NCBI GenBank assembly: GCA_036275695.1
Contig: DASUDI010000015.1
Location: 1-18,320 of the forward strand
Reading direction: 5' to 3'
DNA: 18,320 nucleotides
From: Damh-18 sp036275695
GTDB taxonomy: Bacteria > Patescibacteriota > Minisyncoccia > Phycocordibacterales > UBA918
Numbering within the stretch: the first letter of the stretch is position 1; every line of letters begins with the position of its first letter. The notes under the pieces were generated by a model. The model made no database searches. It saw only the letters and a list, made by a program, of their open reading frames with translations, and was not told the DNA's origin. The position numbers and the translations under genes were made by a program. This document shows positions 15,011 to 18,320 of this stretch, piece by piece.

Positions 15011-15682
15011 TTAGTATTCCTGTAATATAGCGCGTGCCAAAGCATACACATCTTCATGTATCTCCTCTTTTGGACGCAATACGCCATTGGTAACACATGC
15101 TATGGTGTGCCATGTGCTACTTGATTCTGTAATGCGCTTTGCGCATGCGTCTGATGCAGCTTGATGTATATCGTCCTGTTCTGCAATATCTACCTGATGT
15201 CGCGATGCGTCATTCGAAACCAGTTGTTTCCGCACCTCATGGGGCACTTCAAGATACACAATCGCCTGTGGTCTCGGCACCTTAAATACCTCATGCTCCA
15301 TGATATCAAGCCACGCGAGAAACGCGTTACGTTCCTCTGTATCGCTAATCTTTGCACCTTGGTGCATCATATTTGCACTTACATACCTATCAAGGAGTAC
15401 GAGCGCACCTTCATCAATCCATGTTTGTATTCGTCTACTTGATTCAAAACGATCTGCCGCATAGAGCGCGGAGGCGATTTTTGGTGATAAACTCATAAAA
15501 TCACCATGCTCCCCATCAAGACACTCACGAATGAGTTTTCCAAAAAAATTTTCCTCATATCGTGGAAAATCAAGTTTTTCTACGCGTCTTCCTTCTCCTC
15601 GCAATCTATCATACAACAAGGCGACCTGTGTCGCTTTACCCGAGCCATCTGCCCCGTCTATAACCAGAATTTTTCCACTCAT
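15011..15682 (-). CDS. tmk: Thymidylate kinase (dTMP kinase)
   Basis: A 223-residue P-loop kinase phosphorylating dTMP to dTDP with ATP. The P-loop is GADGSGKATQ (11-20): the Ser/Thr after the Walker lysine is Ala, followed by Thr, as in the GSGKxTQ subgroup of thymidylate kinase-like proteins. FPRYEENFFGKLI (about 39-51) is the dTMP-binding DF/PRYE segment and LLDRYVSANMMHQGAK (96-111) is the DRY motif. The length is normal. The ATG at 15682 is chosen over an in-frame GTG at 15688 because an extended -10 box ends exactly 6 nt before it. Divergent from thyA, and first of tmk-mazG-glyA. Confidence 0.92.
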   Translation of the reverse strand: MSGKILVIDGADGSGKATQVALLYDRLRGEGRRVEKLDFPRYEENFFGKLIRECLDGEHGDFMSLSPKIASALYAADRFESSRRIQTWIDEGALVLLDRYVSANMMHQGAKISDTEERNAFLAWLDIMEHEVFKVPRPQAIVYLEVPHEVRKQLVSNDASRHQVDIAEQDDIHQAASDACAKRITESSSTWHTIACVTNGVLRPKEEIHEDVYALARAILQEY

Positions 15683-15688
15683 ATACAC

Positions 15689-15697
15689 ATTCTATCA
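15689..15697 (-). promoter_or_regulatory. Extended -10 promoter of tmk (leaderless)
   Basis: TGATAGAAT on the minus strand, with the box ending 6 nt before the ATG at 15682. No ribosome binding site is visible. It shares the 94-nt divergent gap with the thyA promoter region. Confidence 0.5.
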
Positions 15698-15731
15698 CGT
15701 TGTATGCGTCCACATAGATACACATTCAGTA

Positions 15732-15740
15732 TGTTATACT
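15732..15740 (+). promoter_or_regulatory. Candidate extended -10 promoter of thyA
   Basis: TGTTATACT on the plus strand, predicting a start near 15747 and a 30-nt leader. Alternative boxes closer to the gene are TACAAT (15746-15751) and TATAGC (15765-15770), the latter exactly 6 nt from the ATG but with a poor last base. Confidence 0.4.
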
Positions 15741-15776
15741 TTTCGTACAATATTACCAATTAATTATAGCATTCGC

Positions 15777-16604
15777 ATGAAACAGTACCTAGATGTGCTC
15801 AGAAATATTTATGAACATGGTACCGATGTTGAGACGCGTAATGGAATGACGCGTAAACTTTTTGCAAAACAACTACGTTTTAACCTTGAAGAGGGGTTTC
15901 CCGCCGTTACCACCAAAAAACTTGCGTTTAAAGCAGTGACCAGCGAATTACTCTGGTTTATTGAAGGTTCAGGCGATGACAATCGACTCAAAGCGCTCAA
16001 CGGTACCGACCGTACCATCTGGACCGCAAATGCTGAATCTGACTATTGGAAGCCAAAGGCAAAATTTGAGGGAGATCTCGGTCGTGTCTATGGTGTGCAA
16101 TGGCGTCATTGGCAAAAACCCAACGGAGGCGAGATTGACCAACTCAGTGAAGTCATTGAGCGCATTAAGAAAGACCCGAACGATAGGAGACTCATCGTTA
16201 CCGCGTGGAATCCCGGAGAGCTTGATCAGATGGCACTTCCGCCCTGTCATATGTTTTTTCAATTTTTTGTCGCTAACGGAAAATTATCCCTCCACATGAC
16301 TCAGCGTAGTTGTGATATGTTCCTCGGTGTTCCTTTCAATATCGCCTCGTACGCACTTCTTCTCTCCATGGTAGCCCATGTGACGCAACTTACTCCCCAC
16401 GAATGTATCCTCACCCTGAATGACGCGCATATCTATCACGATCACTTCACTGCGGTTGATGAACAACTCAAACGCACACCCCACCCACTTCCCACACTCT
16501 GGCTCAATCCTGAAGTTACTTCCATAGACGGATTTACTATGAACGATATTCGTCTTGAGCATTACACCTCTGACGAAGCGATAAAAGCAACCATGGCGGT
16601 ATAG
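15777..16604 (+). CDS. thyA: Thymidylate synthase, ThyA type
   Basis: A 275-residue enzyme methylating dUMP to dTMP with 5,10-methylene-THF, releasing dihydrofolate. The nucleophile is C157 in LPPCHMFFQF. The phosphate-binding DRRLIVTAWNP (136-146), QRSCDMFLGVPFNIASYA (176-193, the most conserved block) and HIYHDH (218-223) are intact. The length is close to E. coli ThyA (264). The ATG at 15777 is chosen because MKQYLDVLRNIYEHG is the family start; the longer open frame only overlaps tmk on the other strand. Its product feeds tmk and its by-product feeds the DHFR encoded nearby. No FAD-type ThyX is present here. Confidence 0.97.
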   Translation: MKQYLDVLRNIYEHGTDVETRNGMTRKLFAKQLRFNLEEGFPAVTTKKLAFKAVTSELLWFIEGSGDDNRLKALNGTDRTIWTANAESDYWKPKAKFEGDLGRVYGVQWRHWQKPNGGEIDQLSEVIERIKKDPNDRRLIVTAWNPGELDQMALPPCHMFFQFFVANGKLSLHMTQRSCDMFLGVPFNIASYALLLSMVAHVTQLTPHECILTLNDAHIYHDHFTAVDEQLKRTPHPLPTLWLNPEVTSIDGFTMNDIRLEHYTSDEAIKATMAV

Positions 16605-16617
16605 GTACAATTCTCAT

Positions 16618-16653
16618 AAAAAATCCGCAAGCCCTTCGGGCTTGCGGATTTTT
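16618..16653. terminator. Bidirectional terminator between thyA and the dCTP deaminase gene
   Basis: A perfect 16-bp stem including A/T flanks (GC core TCCGCAAGCCC with GGGCTTGCGGA, 3-nt TTC loop), with A6 before and T5 after. It serves both convergent genes, 14 nt after the thyA stop and 11 nt from the dcd stop. Confidence 0.93.
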
Positions 16654-16663
16654 ATATCAAAAC

Positions 16664-17776
16664 TTAAACTACGAACTGCTTTCCGAGCCGAGGCCCTGTC
16701 TGCGTAAGATAGTGTGATACCTGCGCACCTTTATCATCATAATGCATATCTGGCTCTTCACTCATTCGTTCAAAACGTATCTTAGCGATTGGCTGTCCTT
16801 TTCGTATCACCAAATCTTCAAATGGACGCACTTCGAGCGTAAAGGGTCTGCCGTGCCCCTCACCATTTTTACCCCACCCCCATCCAGGATCAAGAAAACC
16901 TGCATAGTGCGAGCGAAAGTCGCCACTCCGCTCATCCATGGGTACCATTTCAGATGCAAGTGTTGGAGGAATACGTACACGCTCTGCTCCTGAGAGAATA
17001 TAGAAATGATCACGCAATAGTCTCAGCGACCCGTTTTCAATAGTAATTGATTCAAAAAAATCATGGGGCTGATATTCTCCTACACGCCCAATGTCAATAA
17101 CCGCTTCCTTAGGTGCGACGCAGTGGTAGCCACTCAACCCCTCTTCAATGAGGGCGGTGAGCACCACCGCACCATCTTGATCATTGGTGAGTATCTCACC
17201 ATACGAGAGTTGTCGCTCTTCCGTAGGATGCCACACAAGCCCCTGCCGCATTGCAATTTCGAGATCAAGTTCTGTAAAACGCGTGTCACGCGTAAAGAGT
17301 CGCAATTGCGTAAGCGCCACACCTTTATGTATGCGGACACCAAACGACTTTGGAAAAATGGCGACCCATAATTCTCCTTTATACCCCCTTGGAGTGATTG
17401 AATCGTATCGTGGCACCCCATCCGCGAGTACGCGCACGTGCATATCGAGACGTCCTGTGGAGGATTTTGGATTACAGTATCCATATACCTGTGTTGGGAG
17501 CGCGAGTGTTTCGTTGAGACGTGCTATGTACAACTTCCCGCACATGAGTGGTTCGTGTATATCAACACGCGTGGCGCCCATTACGCTAAAGAGGTCACGT
17601 ATCACCTCTCCTTGACGAGGTAATATAAGTCCCGTAATTGCGTAAAGTTCATCACTTACCGTGAGATCGAGTGACGCAGGTGATACATGTACCGAATCCG
17701 CGCCCATGATACATCCTGAATCCATGAGCGCGCGGATTGTCTGTGACGGGAGCGCGCCTCCGTGTGTTGCGTTCAT
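16664..17776 (-). CDS. dcd: Two-domain 2'-deoxycytidine 5'-triphosphate deaminase
   Basis: A 370-residue protein of the long DCD family known mainly from alphaproteobacteria, built from two dUTPase/dCTP deaminase folds in tandem. The first domain (about 1-190) holds NPKSSTGRLDMHVRVLADG (102-120), matching the SS-x-x-R active-site block of dCTP deaminases. The second (about 195-370) holds LDPGWGWG (295-302) and LEVRPFEDL (314-322). It deaminates dCTP to dUTP, the precursor of dTMP. I prefer the ATG at 17776 because the TATACT box upstream predicts a start near 17779; the ATG at 17782 would add two residues. Convergent with thyA and divergent from folA, only about 25 nt away. Confidence 0.9.
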   Translation of the reverse strand: MNATHGGALPSQTIRALMDSGCIMGADSVHVSPASLDLTVSDELYAITGLILPRQGEVIRDLFSVMGATRVDIHEPLMCGKLYIARLNETLALPTQVYGYCNPKSSTGRLDMHVRVLADGVPRYDSITPRGYKGELWVAIFPKSFGVRIHKGVALTQLRLFTRDTRFTELDLEIAMRQGLVWHPTEERQLSYGEILTNDQDGAVVLTALIEEGLSGYHCVAPKEAVIDIGRVGEYQPHDFFESITIENGSLRLLRDHFYILSGAERVRIPPTLASEMVPMDERSGDFRSHYAGFLDPGWGWGKNGEGHGRPFTLEVRPFEDLVIRKGQPIAKIRFERMSEEPDMHYDDKGAQVSHYLTQTGPRLGKQFVV

Positions 17777-17785
17777 ACGCATACC

Positions 17786-17793
17786 AGTATACG
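17786..17793. promoter_or_regulatory. Overlapping divergent -10 boxes of dcd and folA
   Basis: The sequence AGTATACG reads TATACT on the minus strand (17791-17786) and TATACG on the plus strand (17788-17793), centred on the palindrome GTATAC. The minus box is 9 nt from the dcd ATG at 17776 and the plus box 8 nt from the folA ATG at 17802. The upstream parts of each promoter must lie within the other gene. Confidence 0.4.
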
Positions 17794-17801
17794 CTTACTC
17801 C

Positions 17802-18311
17802 ATGAAAGACACAAAGCACACACATACGCCTCGCATCAGTATCATCGCAGCTCTTGGGAAAAATAGAGAACTTGGTAAACACAACGACCTCATTTGGCGC
17901 ATTTCTCCTGATCTGAAACGAGTAAAGGAACTCACTATGGGACACACACTCATCATGGGACGCAACACCTACACGTCTATTGGTCGCCCACTTCCAAATC
18001 GTACAAACATTATCGTAACCACAACATACACGCACATTGAAGGATGTATCGTTATGCCAACCTTTGAGGACGCACTCGCATACGCACGCACCATTGAGCG
18101 CGATGAAATATTTATGTTTGGTGGCGCACGTATTTATGAGGCATCACTACCCATAGCTGACCGACTCTACCTCACGCTCATTGATGAGACCGAACCTGAC
18201 GCGGATGTATTTTTTCCTGCCTATGATACGCAATTTCCACACATTACAAAAAAAGAAGACCATCTCGAACACATCCCACCATTTACGTGGGTGACGCTGG
18301 ATCGTGTGTAG
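17802..18311 (+). CDS. folA: Dihydrofolate reductase
   Basis: A 169-residue NADPH-dependent enzyme reducing dihydrofolate to tetrahydrofolate, needed because ThyA oxidises the cofactor. Family marks: ISIIAALGKNRELGK (12-25), the substrate-binding acid D37 in WRISPDLKR, MGRNTYTSIGRPLPNR (52-67) for NADPH and folate, and MFGGARIYEASL (105-116). The length is typical of chromosomal DHFR. The ATG at 17802 fits the family start; earlier in-frame codons lie inside dcd on the other strand. The stop is TAG at 18309-18311, and nothing can be read in the last 9 nt. Confidence 0.95.
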   Translation: MKDTKHTHTPRISIIAALGKNRELGKHNDLIWRISPDLKRVKELTMGHTLIMGRNTYTSIGRPLPNRTNIIVTTTYTHIEGCIVMPTFEDALAYARTIERDEIFMFGGARIYEASLPIADRLYLTLIDETEPDADVFFPAYDTQFPHITKKEDHLEHIPPFTWVTLDRV

Positions 18312-18320
18312 TGGCGGGGG

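Noticed and set aside
15531..15776. 82-codon upstream extension of thyA
   Set aside because: It runs antisense through the start of tmk and the promoter gap and shows no ThyA similarity; the family start MKQYLDVL fits the ATG at 15777.
1..18320. Alternative genetic code (UGA as glycine)
   Set aside because: All genes read through in the standard code with family-typical lengths and no in-frame TGA was needed.
1..18320. CRISPR arrays, tRNA or rRNA genes, insertion sequences, phage genes
   Set aside because: No regularly spaced repeats, no cloverleaf with GTTCGA-type T-loop in the gaps, and no transposase or integrase motifs were found.

Overview
The window looks like a compact chromosomal segment of a Patescibacteria/CPR bacterium, most likely from a Parcubacteria-type lineage such as Kaiserbacteria or Nomurabacteria. 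This placement is inferred from gene content, small protein sizes and the DUF2914 and DUF11-like membrane proteins; no marker gene was searched. Genes are tightly packed, the longest gap is under 200 nt, and there are no tRNAs, rRNAs, transposases, phage genes or CRISPR arrays. Standard code 11 reads every gene through, yet none of the 14 genes with a visible 3' end stops at TGA (8 TAG, 6 TAA). I see no convincing Shine-Dalgarno sequence before any start codon.

Left part (1-13305, all minus strand). From the right edge inward, in the direction of transcription, come a seven-helix DUF2914 membrane protein, argS, ileS, recO, a type II-anchored repeat protein with DUF11/Ig-like domains, glyS (GlyQS type), metG, tatD and the first 51 codons of a secreted protein cut by the window edge. 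This block is mainly aminoacyl-tRNA synthetases plus DNA repair. The ileS product carries a complete histidine phosphatase (phosphoglycerate mutase-like) domain inserted inside its catalytic core, and this is the most unusual protein in the window.

Right part (13335-18320). This is a thymidylate module: glyA, a MazG-type NTP pyrophosphohydrolase and tmk on the minus strand, thyA divergent on the plus strand, then a two-domain dCTP deaminase (minus) and dihydrofolate reductase (plus). Together they can take dCTP to dUTP, dUMP, dTMP and dTDP while recycling the folate cofactor with serine as the one-carbon source.

Control signals are unusually readable. Strong GC hairpins flanked by A and T tracts follow glyA, thyA/dcd and ileS. 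Several genes have a -10 box (TATACT, TAGAAT, TACAAT, TATATT), often with an extended TG, that ends 6-7 nt before the start codon, which predicts leaderless mRNAs. The ileS upstream region holds palindromes and a direct repeat that resemble an operator.
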